A DNA stretch of 42,983 bases, taken from contig JARGNV010000009.1 of assembly GCA_029212465.1 (NCBI GenBank), positions 25,480 to 68,462 of the forward strand. Direction: 5' to 3'. This document shows positions 26,250 to 35,760 of this stretch, piece by piece (position 1 is the stretch's first letter; each line of letters starts with the position of its first letter). This DNA comes from Legionellaceae bacterium (lineage in GTDB: Bacteria > Pseudomonadota > Gammaproteobacteria > Legionellales > Legionellaceae). The translations under genes were made by a program, and so were the position numbers. The notes under the pieces were generated by a model, which saw only the letters and a list, made by a program, of their open reading frames with translations, was not told the origin of the DNA and did not search any database.

Positions 26250-28997
26250 TTAGCCCGTTAATGCTTGTTCCACCAGTGCTTTTTGCTCCTCCATATGAAG
26301 CGGTGCACTTCCCACAGCAGGCGATGCTGCAAATCCACGCCCAGCATATTCAAGCGACTGCTTATCACTTAGACAATCCTTAATATGATGTTGTGATGAA
26401 AACCAAACACCTTGATTCTTCGGCTCTTCCTGACACCAAATCACCCGTTTCCCTTTGGTATATTTAGCAAGTTCCTTCCGCAATGCAACTTTAGGAAAAG
26501 GATACAATTGCTCAATGCGAATAATAGCGACATCTTGATACTTTTCTTCTCGACGCTTCTGCAACAGATCATAATAAACTTTTCCAGAACAAAGCACCAC
26601 CCGCTTAACGTTTTCAGGCTTTAACTCATCTTGCTCAGGAATCACAGTATGAAACTCCCCATCCGTTAATTCAGACAACGGTGATACAACCAATTTGTGC
26701 CTTAATAAACTTTTAGGTGTCATCACAATTAAAGGCTTTCGGAAAGGTCTTATCACCTGGCGCCGCAACAAGTGGAAAATTTGAGCCGGTGTTGTTGGCG
26801 TACATACTTGAATATTTTGCTGTGCACACAGCTGCATATAACGCTCAAGCCGTGCCGACGAGTGCTCAGGTCCTTGTCCTTCATAACCATGTGGTAACAA
26901 CATGACAAGCCCACTTAAACGCCCCCACTTTTGTTCACCCGAACTAATAAACTGGTCAACCACAACCTGCGCACCATTTGCAAAATCACCAAACTGCGCT
27001 TCCCACAACACTAAAAACTGCGGCTCAGATGAAGCATATCCATATTCAAAAGCAAGTACTGCTTCTTCTGATAACACAGAGTCAATAACAATGGCAGGAT
27101 TGGTTGAGTCTGAGGCAACTTCTTCTAGAGGAACAATCACTTTGCCTGTTTTCATGTCATGCAATGCTGCATGCCGATGCGCAAAAGTACCACGACCACA
27201 ATCCTGCCCAGACAAACGAACCCCATACCCTTCATGCAATAATGTGGCGTAAGCCATGGTTTCAGCATATCCCCAATTAATAGGCATATCGCCTGAAGCC
27301 ATTTTTTCACGTTCCGTAAATAAGCGTTTCACAATAGGATGCAACACAAATCCATCGGGTAACGTTTGCAACTTTTCCGATAAATGCTTAATGGTCTTTA
27401 AATTTACCGTTGTATCCGCTGGCTCATCCCACGGTGTGTCAAAGTAAGGTGTCCAGTCAACCGCTACTTTCCCTTTGTAATTATTATGCGTTACTTGTAC
27501 AACTGCTTCACCACGATCTAACTTATCTCGGTAATCATCCATCGCCCGCTTCACTTCAGCATCCGAGATAAGACCTGCTGCAATCAGCTTATTCGCATAC
27601 ATTTCACGCAGTGTTTTGAGCGTTTTAATTTTTTGATACATGACAGGTTGTGTCACAGAAGGCTCGTCTGCTTCGTTGTGCCCATGCCGTCTGTAACAGA
27701 CTAAATCAATCACAACGTCTCGTTTAAACTTCATTCGAAAATCAAACGCAATGTCTGTTGCAAATAAGACGGCTTCTGGATCATCCCCATTCACATGAAT
27801 CACAGGCGCCTGAACCATTTTTGCAACATCAGTACAATACAATGTAGAACGTGCATCTAAAGGATTACTGGTTGTAAATCCAATCTGATTATTAATGACG
27901 ATATGAACCGTTCCACCTGTACAGTAACCACGTGCCTGAGAAAAATTAAAGGTTTCCATCACAACACCCTGCCCTGCAAACGCAGCGTCACCATGAATGA
28001 CCACTGGCAGTACTTGTTTCTTATCTGACAAGTTGTTGCGTCTACGCAAACGAGAACGTGCAGAACCTTGTACGACAGGCCCAATAATCTCAAGGTGTGA
28101 TGGATTAAACGCCAATGCTACATGCACTGTCGCTCCTGATTCTGTTTCAATATTAGAAGAGAATCCCAAGTGATATTTCACATCACCTGTACGCTCAAGT
28201 TTAACTGTGCCTTCAAACTCTTGGAACAGTTCTTTCGGATCTTTCCCCAACACATTGACCAATACATTCAAGCGACCTCGATGCGCCATGCCAACAACCA
28301 CTTCGCGCACTTCGTCACGACCTGCTTTACGAATGATCTCATTCATCATAGGAACAAGCGAGTCACCGCCTTCAAGCGAAAAGCGCTTTTGTCCCACATA
28401 CCGTGTTCCTAAATATCGCTCTAAACCATCTGCAGCAATTAATTCTTTTAATATCGCTTTTTTTCGCGGTGCACTGGTGACTAGTCGACCACGCACAGAC
28501 TCCACTTTTTGTTGAATCCAACTGAGCTCTTCAGTTGCCGCAATGTGCATGTATTCAATACCAATACTGCCACAATAAGTCTGTTGTAGCGCTTCTTGGA
28601 TAGCTTTAAGTGACATTGGCTTGTCAGAAAAAGTTTTTCCCGCAACAAAGCTTTTTCCTAAATCAGCCTCGCTCAACTGATGATATTCGAGTGTTAAACT
28701 TGGAGGTGTGTCGCGCGTTAACATCTCCAGTGGGTCTAAGTTAGCCACCAAGTGTCCATTTGCACGATACGCATTAATTAAGTCGGCAACGGCACTTTGT
28801 TTGTCATCAGGACGCGATGCAACACTTGTTTTAGGTGCATTTGCTTGATTTAAGAAGTAAGCCTGAAGCGCACGATGCGAAACATCCGCACGTCCATCTG
28901 CTGTTTCAGGCAAGGCACGAAAAACAGCTTGCCATGACTCAGAAACCGATGCAGGATCAGCTAAATAATCTTCATACAACCCATCTACGTAGGCCAT
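26250..28997 (-). CDS. sucA: 2-oxoglutarate dehydrogenase E1 SucA, 5' end apparently frameshifted
   Basis: The 915-residue frame carries the whole E1 catalytic body: VVGMAHRGRLNVLVNVLGKD, HGDAAFAGQGVV, the thiamine-diphosphate site VHVNGDDPEAV through RHGHNEADEP, and the C-terminal LWEAQFGDFANGAQ. The first ATG in this frame (28997) opens MAYVDGLYEDYLADP, but homologues have about 20 more residues of the type GGNxxYVEELYEDYL. Upstream in the same frame only KKRGN is present before a TAA. An ATG at 29028 with GGAG nine bases before it reads MSDSLKEAWQYGLRRWVV in another frame and stops. This looks like a small deletion with frameshift near 29000. The catalytic core is intact. Confidence 0.9.
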   Translation of the reverse strand: MAYVDGLYEDYLADPASVSESWQAVFRALPETADGRADVSHRALQAYFLNQANAPKTSVASRPDDKQSAVADLINAYRANGHLVANLDPLEMLTRDTPPSLTLEYHQLSEADLGKSFVAGKTFSDKPMSLKAIQEALQQTYCGSIGIEYMHIAATEELSWIQQKVESVRGRLVTSAPRKKAILKELIAADGLERYLGTRYVGQKRFSLEGGDSLVPMMNEIIRKAGRDEVREVVVGMAHRGRLNVLVNVLGKDPKELFQEFEGTVKLERTGDVKYHLGFSSNIETESGATVHVALAFNPSHLEIIGPVVQGSARSRLRRRNNLSDKKQVLPVVIHGDAAFAGQGVVMETFNFSQARGYCTGGTVHIVINNQIGFTTSNPLDARSTLYCTDVAKMVQAPVIHVNGDDPEAVLFATDIAFDFRMKFKRDVVIDLVCYRRHGHNEADEPSVTQPVMYQKIKTLKTLREMYANKLIAAGLISDAEVKRAMDDYRDKLDRGEAVVQVTHNNYKGKVAVDWTPYFDTPWDEPADTTVNLKTIKHLSEKLQTLPDGFVLHPIVKRLFTEREKMASGDMPINWGYAETMAYATLLHEGYGVRLSGQDCGRGTFAHRHAALHDMKTGKVIVPLEEVASDSTNPAIVIDSVLSEEAVLAFEYGYASSEPQFLVLWEAQFGDFANGAQVVVDQFISSGEQKWGRLSGLVMLLPHGYEGQGPEHSSARLERYMQLCAQQNIQVCTPTTPAQIFHLLRRQVIRPFRKPLIVMTPKSLLRHKLVVSPLSELTDGEFHTVIPEQDELKPENVKRVVLCSGKVYYDLLQKRREEKYQDVAIIRIEQLYPFPKVALRKELAKYTKGKRVIWCQEEPKNQGVWFSSQHHIKDCLSDKQSLEYAGRGFAASPAVGSAPLHMEEQKALVEQALTG

Positions 28998-29055
28998 ATT
29001 GCCACGCTTCTTTTAAACTATCACTCATGAAAGAATTCTCCAACGAACGGTGTCA

Positions 29056-29778
29056 TCATGTTTCGTCGTCCAACATTTGCTTCCGGATTTCTCCTATAGC
29101 TGCAGTCGGATTGAGTCCCTTCGGGCAAACAGAAGCACAATTCATAATGCTTCGACAGCGAAATACACTAAACGGATCTTGCAAGCCTTCCAAGCGTGCC
29201 TCAGTCGCTGTATCACGACTATCCGCCAAAAACCGACGTGCCTGCAAAAGCCCTGCAGGCCCAACAAATTTCTCGGGGTTCCACCAAGATGAAGGACATG
29301 AGCTTGTACAGCATGCACATAGAACACACTCATACAGCCCGTCAAGTTTAGCCCTATCTTTAGGGGATTGTAAGCGCTCACGTGTAGGTGGCGCCGTATC
29401 ATTCTGAAGATATGGTTGAATACGCTCGTATTGCTTATAAAAAACGGTCATATCGACAATTAAATCTCTCACAACAGGAAACCCTGTCAGTGGCCGAATC
29501 ACCACGCGGTTTGTTTTAAGTGCCGACAATGCCGTAATACAAGCCAAACCATTTGAACCATTAATATTCATACCATCTGAACCACATACCCCTTCTCGGC
29601 ACGAACGACGAAATGCGAGGGATGGATCTTGCTCTGCTTTGATGCGCTCAAGCAAAGTTAACAACATTGGATCATTTGCTAAGGGCACATCCAGCTCATA
29701 ATGCTGCATGTAAGGCTTCTCATCTACTTCTGGATTATACCGATAAATAGACAAATGAAGGCTTCGACTATCCGTCAT
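29056..29778 (-). CDS. sdhB: Succinate dehydrogenase iron-sulfur subunit SdhB
   Basis: The 240-residue subunit has all three cluster ligations: [2Fe-2S] in CREGVCGSDGMNINGSNGLA followed by Cys, [4Fe-4S] in CVLCACCTSSCPS, and the [3Fe-4S] and remaining ligands in CRSIMNCASVCPKGLNP. It passes electrons from SdhA to ubiquinone at the SdhCD membrane anchor. It lies 12 bases after the sdhA stop. Sequence and length are ordinary. Confidence 0.97.
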   Translation of the reverse strand: MTDSRSLHLSIYRYNPEVDEKPYMQHYELDVPLANDPMLLTLLERIKAEQDPSLAFRRSCREGVCGSDGMNINGSNGLACITALSALKTNRVVIRPLTGFPVVRDLIVDMTVFYKQYERIQPYLQNDTAPPTRERLQSPKDRAKLDGLYECVLCACCTSSCPSSWWNPEKFVGPAGLLQARRFLADSRDTATEARLEGLQDPFSVFRCRSIMNCASVCPKGLNPTAAIGEIRKQMLDDET

Positions 29779-29790
29779 GACTTATCCTCA

Positions 29791-31566
29791 TCAATAAACA
29801 CGTTCTTTAGGCTCAAACGGCTCAACATATTTGGGTGAACGATTAACAGGCCGATAATCAATCGCATCTCCTGCCTCAGTGTACAATGTGTGCTTAATCC
29901 ACTGCGCATCATCTCGTTTTGGGTAATCTTCTCGACTATGAGCACCACGGCTCTCTGTGCGAGCCAATGCCGATGAAGCCGTTGCACACGCGGTCGCCAT
30001 TAAATTATCTAGTTCTAATGCCGTAATACGCTCGGTATTAAATACTTTACTTTTATCTAGAAGGCTTGATGCTGCCAAACGCTCACGCAATGCATGCAAG
30101 CGATTCAGCCCTTCTTCCATCACCTCACCGGTTCGAAACACACCAAAATCTTCTTGCATCACACGCTGCATTGCATCTCGAATTGCAGCAGGGCTCTCGC
30201 CTGTTGCCGATGAGCTTTCCCAACGCATATAACGCGTAAGTGATGCATCAACATCATCATCACTGACATGACCCAAATCAGGTAGTTCATTTCCTTGCCA
30301 AAGCTTCTCAACATGCAAGCCTGCGGCACGACCAAACACCACCAAATCGAGTAGTGAGTTTCCTCCCAAACGATTGGCGCCATGCACCGAAACGCACGCA
30401 CATTCTCCAACGGCATACAAGCCCTCAACAATTGTATCTTCACCTTTATGTCGCATCAGAACTTGCGCATGTATATTGGTTGGAATCCCGCCCATACTAT
30501 AGTGACAAGTTGGTACAACCGGAATTGGGTCAACAATTGGGTCAACCCCTGCAAATGTTTTAGAAAGCTCTCGAATTCCTGGCAGACGTGATTTAATTAA
30601 GTCACCGCCCAAATGATCAAGCTTTAATTTAACACAATCAACACCACCCACATTAAAGCCTTTTCCACCACGAAGCTCGAGCGCTATTGCACGCGCAACA
30701 ACATCTCGCGATGCCAAATCTTTCACATGTGGCGCATAACGCTCCATAAAGCGCTCACCATCTTTATTAATTAAATAGCCACCTTCACCACGACACCCTT
30801 CGGTCACTAATACCCCAGCCCCTGCAATGCCGGTTGGATGAAACTGCCACATTTCCATATCTTGCAATGGCAAGCCTGCACGAAGCGCCATGCCAAAACC
30901 ATCCCCTGTATTAATTAAAGCATTCGTCGTTGACTGATAAATACGCCCAGCGCCACCTGTTGCCAAAATACAAATGCGTGCCTGGAAAAAAACCAGTTCA
31001 CCTGTTTCCATGCACAATGCCGTCGTACCGACAACACGACCATCCGCATCACGCACTAAATCAAGTGCAAGCCACTCGCTATAAATATGGGTTTTTGCCT
31101 TCACATTTTGCTGATACAGCGTATGCAACAACGCATGGCCGGTTCTATCTGCTGCGGCACAAGTACGTGCAGCCTGATCACCGCCAAAATGTTTCGACTG
31201 CCCACCAAAAGGACGTTGATAAATTTTGCCATTATCCATTCGCGAAAAGGGAAGCCCCATATGCTCAAGCTCATACACCGCTTCAGGCCCCATTTTGCAC
31301 AAATACTCAATACAATCTTGGTCGCCAATATAGTCAGCCCCTTTCACTGTATCGTACATATGCCAACGCCAATCATCCTCATCTGCATTACCCAGTGCCG
31401 ATGTAATACCACCCTGCGCAGAAACGGTATGTGAGCGAGTTGGGAAAACCTTCGAGAGTAATGCCACCTTAAGGCCTGAGTTTGCAAGCTGAAGTGCTGC
31501 TCGCATACCTGCACCACCGGCGCCTATAATTACTGCATCAAACGTATTTTTTTGTGCCAATGCCAT
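29791..31566 (-). CDS. sdhA: Succinate dehydrogenase flavoprotein subunit SdhA
   Basis: The ATG at 31566 lies two bases after the sdhD stop and has GGGGA upstream, giving 591 residues; an in-frame TTG five codons earlier is less likely. The FAD-binding [14 protein letters not shown] and the [10 protein letters not shown] loop with the histidine that carries covalent FAD are present. The substrate-site [20 protein letters not shown] and the catalytic arginine region near [13 protein letters not shown] are intact. It oxidises succinate to fumarate on the cytoplasmic side of the inner membrane. Confidence 0.97.
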   Translation of the reverse strand: MALAQKNTFDAVIIGAGGAGMRAALQLANSGLKVALLSKVFPTRSHTVSAQGGITSALGNADEDDWRWHMYDTVKGADYIGDQDCIEYLCKMGPEAVYELEHMGLPFSRMDNGKIYQRPFGGQSKHFGGDQAARTCAAADRTGHALLHTLYQQNVKAKTHIYSEWLALDLVRDADGRVVGTTALCMETGELVFFQARICILATGGAGRIYQSTTNALINTGDGFGMALRAGLPLQDMEMWQFHPTGIAGAGVLVTEGCRGEGGYLINKDGERFMERYAPHVKDLASRDVVARAIALELRGGKGFNVGGVDCVKLKLDHLGGDLIKSRLPGIRELSKTFAGVDPIVDPIPVVPTCHYSMGGIPTNIHAQVLMRHKGEDTIVEGLYAVGECACVSVHGANRLGGNSLLDLVVFGRAAGLHVEKLWQGNELPDLGHVSDDDVDASLTRYMRWESSSATGESPAAIRDAMQRVMQEDFGVFRTGEVMEEGLNRLHALRERLAASSLLDKSKVFNTERITALELDNLMATACATASSALARTESRGAHSREDYPKRDDAQWIKHTLYTEAGDAIDYRPVNRSPKYVEPFEPKERVY

Positions 31567-31568
31567 CG

Positions 31569-31916
31569 CTATTGTCCCCAAATCATCATGAAGCCACCAA
31601 CTAATTGAGCCAGTAGCACAAACATCACCAGCGACTGAACTGTCACGCGTACAAGTGTCGATTTAATATAATCTGTCGTGACCGTCCAGACGCCTACCCA
31701 TGCGTGCAACAAAATTGTCATTAATGCAATGGCAGTCGAAATTTGAAACCATGGCGTATGGAATAATGCATGCCACTTTTCATACTGCCAAGGTGCACAC
31801 CCAACCCACATGACCACACATATAATAGAATAAATGGCCAGGTAAACGGCCGTAAAACGCTGTACAAGCCAATCTCTCAAGCCATTTCCGGTTAAGCTGG
31901 TTACATTACTGACCAT
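31569..31916 (-). CDS. sdhD: Succinate dehydrogenase membrane anchor SdhD
   Basis: The product has three hydrophobic helices and the anchor motif [17 protein letters not shown], with the histidine that ligates heme b, and [11 protein letters not shown] in helix 1 near the quinone site. Two starts are possible. The ATG at 31922 has its G-rich Shine-Dalgarno too close, whereas the ATG at 31916 is about 8 bases from GGGGG, so I prefer the latter (115 residues). It overlaps the sdhC end by about 16 bases, indicating coupled translation. Confidence 0.92.
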   Translation of the reverse strand: MVSNVTSLTGNGLRDWLVQRFTAVYLAIYSIICVVMWVGCAPWQYEKWHALFHTPWFQISTAIALMTILLHAWVGVWTVTTDYIKSTLVRVTVQSLVMFVLLAQLVGGFMMIWGQ

Positions 31917-32287
31917 AAACATGCCCCCATCATCATAATCCCTAAAATAGATACTACAATTACAATTAGTGCACTACGACGTCCTGCATCAGTGGTTTCA
32001 CCAATGCCCATATCCATGAGTAAATGCCTAAGCCCTGCCAGCAGATGATAAAGCCATGCTGAACTAAACGCCCACATCAAAAGCTTATACCATGCACATG
32101 TCATCATCAGGGTTTTCGTGTGCTCAAACGATTCAGGCGACACCAAAGATTCCCTTAAGAGGTAAAGCATCACAGGTAGTAGAAGAAATAAAGTAAGCCC
32201 CGAAATACGATGTAAAATAGAGGCGATTGCCATTGGAGGAAACTTAATACTCCCCAAATCCAAATTGACTGGTCGTTGTTGATTCAC
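31901..32287 (-). CDS. sdhC: Succinate dehydrogenase cytochrome b556 subunit SdhC
   Basis: The 128-residue product has the SdhC signature RPVNLDLGSIKFPPMAIASI then LHRISG, and HLLAGLRHLLMD with the heme-ligand histidine, among three membrane helices. It starts with GTG; AGGAAGG lies about 8 bases upstream. It is the first gene of the sdhCDAB-sucABCD-pdxH cluster. The citrate synthase gene gltA, often upstream and divergent, is not present here; an unrecognised gene is there instead. Confidence 0.93.
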   Translation of the reverse strand: MNQQRPVNLDLGSIKFPPMAIASILHRISGLTLFLLLPVMLYLLRESLVSPESFEHTKTLMMTCAWYKLLMWAFSSAWLYHLLAGLRHLLMDMGIGETTDAGRRSALIVIVVSILGIMMMGACLWSVM

Positions 32288-32332
32288 AGTTAATGCCTTC
32301 CTATTTGGAAACAGAATTTAGAAACAAAGTAA

Positions 32333-32361
32333 AGTATACCACTCTGGCTTTGGTCTGATAA
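32333..32361 (-). promoter_or_regulatory. Promoter of the sdh-suc cluster
   Basis: On the minus strand TTATCA (32361-32356) and TATACT (32338-32333) are separated by 17 bases, and TGG directly before TATACT makes an extended -10. The GTG start of sdhC follows 45 bases after the -10. This is the best promoter match near the TCA-cycle genes and would drive a transcript of some 10 kb. Confidence 0.6.
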
Positions 32362-32435
32362 GTAGCTCTGGAAAAGTTAATCTTTTATGGCCTACCTCAC
32401 ACTGGCATTACAGCACTTGAAATCACAGGCGTCTA

Positions 32436-33131
32436 CTAGGTCAAAATATTAGGATCGCCATTTTCATCATCTACATCCGCTGCAATATCAGTGTCTACAG
32501 CGCCTCCCGTCGCGCGCCTCAACTCTTCCAGACTCTTTTTCATATCATTTGCAAGCACGACAGACGTATCTCTTGGCACATCATAATGCTTGGGCCACAC
32601 ATGCTTTCCTGTATAAAAATCATAAGAATCCGCATAATATTTTTTCGCAGCATACTCTCGTCTAAGAATGCCATTCTCCTGAATATGATTTGCCATTACA
32701 GTGACCACATCTGCTTCTGACTCATCGCTCATTACGTTATAAATATCTAGGTAAACCTGATTACAAGGAAAGCTTTCTTGGTCTACACCTAGCTCATAAA
32801 AAACTTTGCATCTGAAGTAAATTGCTTCCGCTTCCAATGCAAGCACTTGCTTAACAAAATTACTTTTGCTAATGCTTCCGGCTTTAGCAAAAGTAATCAG
32901 TGCTCGAAACTTTTCTGAATTTTCAAGATTCTTTAATTCATATGCATAACCCAGTGCACACTTCAGAGGAGATTGCGACACATCTAGGCTAATGGTTCTT
33001 CGTTGAACATCAGTATTTGCTGTACTTTTTCGGCTCGATGGCTGTTCAACTAACCGAGGCGACAATGAACGCTCCAGCGCCATCGCCTCACCCGAACGCG
33101 CAAAAAAATCTCGCCATGTCTTTATTGCCAT
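32436..33131 (-). CDS. Unrecognised soluble protein
   Basis: The 231-residue product matches no family known to me. It is hydrophilic without signal peptide or membrane helix. Residues 1-50 are basic and Ser/Arg-rich, probably disordered. Residues about 55-210 look mainly helical, with aromatic-rich stretches (EAIYFRCKVFYELGV, AKKYYADSYDFYTGKHVWP). The last 20 residues are Asp-rich (DTDIAADVDDENGDPNILT). Upstream of the ATG at 33131 the ribosome-binding signal is weak. It stands between the sdh promoter region and another orphan gene, on the same strand. A secreted effector role is possible from context only. Confidence 0.6.
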   Translation of the reverse strand: MAIKTWRDFFARSGEAMALERSLSPRLVEQPSSRKSTANTDVQRRTISLDVSQSPLKCALGYAYELKNLENSEKFRALITFAKAGSISKSNFVKQVLALEAEAIYFRCKVFYELGVDQESFPCNQVYLDIYNVMSDESEADVVTVMANHIQENGILRREYAAKKYYADSYDFYTGKHVWPKHYDVPRDTSVVLANDMKKSLEELRRATGGAVDTDIAADVDDENGDPNILT

Positions 33132-33232
33132 AGTAAAAAAATGAATCTTGACCTTACTCTAAACTATAGACTAAAAAACAAGCATACTACTTTACGTTTA
33201 GGACCTGGTGACACATATGGAATCTAGCAGAC

Positions 33233-33844
33233 TCAACTCCGAGCGCCAGAAATCACTTGGCGATATGTATCTCTAGGCGCTTCTGGAGGATAACCATAGC
33301 CTTGCTCTGAAATTTGTTTCACGTTTTGTAGATACTTCTCACCCCAGTCACCAGGGTCAAAGTTGGTTACAACCACGTTGTATTTCAAATTGATAATCGA
33401 TTCAAATCCTTTGCGCTGGGCATACTCATGCCCACCTAAGGCAATTTGTACTTCCGTTTGCTCATCCGTACCACCACCTTTTAAGCGCTCAATTAAAAGG
33501 GCCACCATTTTTTCAATGGTAAAATAAAGCTTACACATTGAAAATCCAGCCGCATAGCCATCCTCTCCCTTTGAGGTACTCAGCTGATCGCCAAAATCTA
33601 CAATCGGATACACAAACTCATATTGATTAGAGTCTGGTATTTTCTCAGGCATAATCAGTTTAGGTGGAGAAAATCGCTCAAGGGTCGGGGTCGTTACATA
33701 AATGTGAAAATCAGCTAACCGCCACCATAAAACCGCAACGATTTCGATAGGAGATAATAAATCAAACGCACCATCCAACAGTGCTGCACGCTGTGTTTCC
33801 ATTGCCTGGATCAGCGCTTTATCCGACATATTATCTGCTGTCAT
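33233..33844 (-). CDS. Unrecognised soluble protein
   Basis: The 203-residue product has no signal peptide or membrane helix, and I cannot assign a family. It mixes helices and strands: an N-terminal helix (ALIQAMETQRAALLDGAFDL), the strand-like VLWWRLADFHIYVTTPTLERF, a helix with CKLYFTIEKMVALLIERLK, and a C-terminal NLKYNVVVTNFDPGDWGEKY. Its Trp/Tyr/Pro-rich composition suggests a compact folded domain rather than a coiled coil. The ATG at 33844 has GGTGAG upstream; a second Met is five codons in. It lies 56 bases after algC on the same strand and about 100 bases before the other orphan gene. Confidence 0.65.
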   Translation of the reverse strand: MTADNMSDKALIQAMETQRAALLDGAFDLLSPIEIVAVLWWRLADFHIYVTTPTLERFSPPKLIMPEKIPDSNQYEFVYPIVDFGDQLSTSKGEDGYAAGFSMCKLYFTIEKMVALLIERLKGGGTDEQTEVQIALGGHEYAQRKGFESIINLKYNVVVTNFDPGDWGEKYLQNVKQISEQGYGYPPEAPRDTYRQVISGARS

Positions 33845-33900
33845 AGCATCTCACCCCTTCCGCTGTGCATATTCATTATCTTAGCCGAACTTCCTAGTAA

Positions 33901-35298
33901 TTAAAATGGAATCTCTAAGCTCTCATCTAATGCTTGCAACTGCGATTTAAAGCGCGCTTGAATTTCACCAAGCGATGCTTCGCTTTCTGCTTCAAATCTT
34001 GCAACCAAACAAGGCGTTGTATTCGATGCGCGAATAAGCCCCCAGCCGTTGGCAAATTCAACCCTAAGACCATCGATCCTGATTTGCTCTGCGTCTGGAA
34101 AGGATGCCTTCTCTACAAACTGCGCCATAAAATCAAATTTTTTCTCATCAAAAATAGGAATTTTAATTTCGGGCGTGTTTACGCTATTGGGAATCGTTGA
34201 AAATAAGTCACTTAAAGGGGCAGCTGACGCACTCATAATTTCGAGCAATCGACAGGCACTATATAGGGCATCATCAAAACCATACCATCTGTGACCAAAA
34301 AAGATATGCCCACTCATCTCACCGGCAAGCAATGCACCGGTTTCTTTCATCACACCTTTCACAATTGAGTGCCCTGTTGGGCACATACGTGGCACACCAC
34401 CCGCAGCACGAATCACAGCGCCCAAATGACTTGAACATTTAACATCATATACAATGGTTGAGTTTGGCTCAGACTTTAAAAGGTGCATCGCATAAAGCAT
34501 CATTAAACGATCAGGCCAAATTACCTCGCCTGTATCTGTCACAACACCCAGTCTGTCTGCGTCACCATCAAAGGCAAGCCCTACATCTGCTTGATGACGC
34601 AGCACTTCCTCTCTTAAATCCACTAAATTTTCCAGAATGGTTGGGTCTGGGTGGTGGTTGGGAAATCGTCCATCCACTTCACAGTACAACTCAATCACCT
34701 CACAGCCAAGTCGTCTTAATGTATCAGGAATAATGCGACCTGCAACACCATTGCCACAATCCACCACAACACGTGGCGAACGCTTTAATGTAATATCATT
34801 TGTAATACGTGCTACATAGTCTCGAACAACTGACAGTGAAGTCTCTTTTCCTAACCCAACTCGTTCTTGTCCCGATAACACACAGGCATGTAAGGCTGAA
34901 ATATCTGCTTCAACCAATGTCTTACCCGCTAAAACAATTTTAATACCATTATAATCAGCAGGATTATGACTCCCTGTCACTACCACTCCGCTATCAATAC
35001 CTGAGGTTTTCGTGGCATAATACATAACAGGGGTTGGTACTTCGCCCAAATCAAACACATCAATGCCACTATCTAAAAACCCTTGTTTGAGTGCGCTCGC
35101 AAGCGCCGGACTACTTAACCTCGCATCGCGTGCCAAACAAATATTTGTTCTATCAAGTGCTGCCAGACGAAACGCAATGGCTTTTGCAATCGTATAAAAT
35201 GCGTTTTCATCTAACTGCTCACCAATAATACCTCGAACATCATATGCACGAAAAACCGTCGCAGGAATCTCACATCGCTGATATGTCACTTCTGTCAT
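33901..35298 (-). CDS. algC: Phosphomannomutase/phosphoglucomutase AlgC
   Basis: The 465-residue enzyme of the alpha-D-phosphohexomutase family has the four domain signatures. These are the N-terminal FRAYDVRGIIGEQL, the active serine in VVTGSHNPADYNGIK (Ser110), the Mg-binding DGDADR, and the sugar-binding GEMSGHIFF. The C-terminal phosphate-binding RASNTTPCLVARFEAES is also present. It interconverts mannose or glucose 1- and 6-phosphates for LPS and exopolysaccharide precursors. The order coaBC-dut-algC is conserved in Pseudomonas and relatives, which supports algC over the related glmM or manB. Confidence 0.93.
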   Translation of the reverse strand: MTEVTYQRCEIPATVFRAYDVRGIIGEQLDENAFYTIAKAIAFRLAALDRTNICLARDARLSSPALASALKQGFLDSGIDVFDLGEVPTPVMYYATKTSGIDSGVVVTGSHNPADYNGIKIVLAGKTLVEADISALHACVLSGQERVGLGKETSLSVVRDYVARITNDITLKRSPRVVVDCGNGVAGRIIPDTLRRLGCEVIELYCEVDGRFPNHHPDPTILENLVDLREEVLRHQADVGLAFDGDADRLGVVTDTGEVIWPDRLMMLYAMHLLKSEPNSTIVYDVKCSSHLGAVIRAAGGVPRMCPTGHSIVKGVMKETGALLAGEMSGHIFFGHRWYGFDDALYSACRLLEIMSASAAPLSDLFSTIPNSVNTPEIKIPIFDEKKFDFMAQFVEKASFPDAEQIRIDGLRVEFANGWGLIRASNTTPCLVARFEAESEASLGEIQARFKSQLQALDESLEIPF

Positions 35299-35301
35299 TA
35301 C

Positions 35302-35760
35302 TTATTGTCTCCCTGAGCTGCCAAAACCACCATCACCACGGGTACTTTCATCAAATTGTGTCACAATTTGAAACTCAGGTTGTACAACTGGTAAAAAAAC
35401 CAACTGTGCAATTCTATCAAATGGCTCAATCGTGAAATGCTCTTCGCCACGGTTCCAGCAAGATACTTTCAGTTCACCCTGATAATCCGAATCAATTAAC
35501 CCCACCAAGTTACCCAAAACAATCCCATGTTTATGTCCCAAACCTGAACGCGGCAAAATGACCGCAGCAAGTTTTGGATCTGCAATGTAAATAGAAAGGC
35601 CCGTGGGCAACAAAACCGTCTCGCCACCGGCAATTTGTAGCGGCTCGTCAATACATACCCGCAAATCAAGTCCCGCAGAACCAGGGGTTGCATAACGCGG
35701 TAAATCAACTTGTTTACCAATACGCTCATCTAACACTTGAAGCTGAATAGCAGTTGTCAT
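35302..35760 (-). CDS. dut: Deoxyuridine 5'-triphosphate nucleotidohydrolase Dut
   Basis: The ATG at 35760 gives 152 residues (a GTG three codons earlier is also in frame). All five trimeric dUTPase motifs are visible: [38 protein letters not shown] and the C-terminal [12 protein letters not shown]. It hydrolyses dUTP to dUMP and pyrophosphate. Its start lies 35 bases inside the coaBC 3' end in another frame, so translation of the two is likely coupled. The stop is 3 bases from the algC start. Confidence 0.96.
   Translation of the reverse strand: MTTAIQLQVLDERIGKQVDLPRYATPGSAGLDLRVCIDEPLQIAGGETVLLPTGLSIYIADPKLAAVILPRSGLGHKHGIVLGNLVGLIDSDYQGELKVSCWNRGEEHFTIEPFDRIAQLVFLPVVQPEFQIVTQFDESTRGDGGFGSSGRQ

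Noticed and set aside
26412-28515. Several open frames antisense to sucA
   Set aside because: All lie in the shadow of the sucA body, which has intact E1 motifs throughout.
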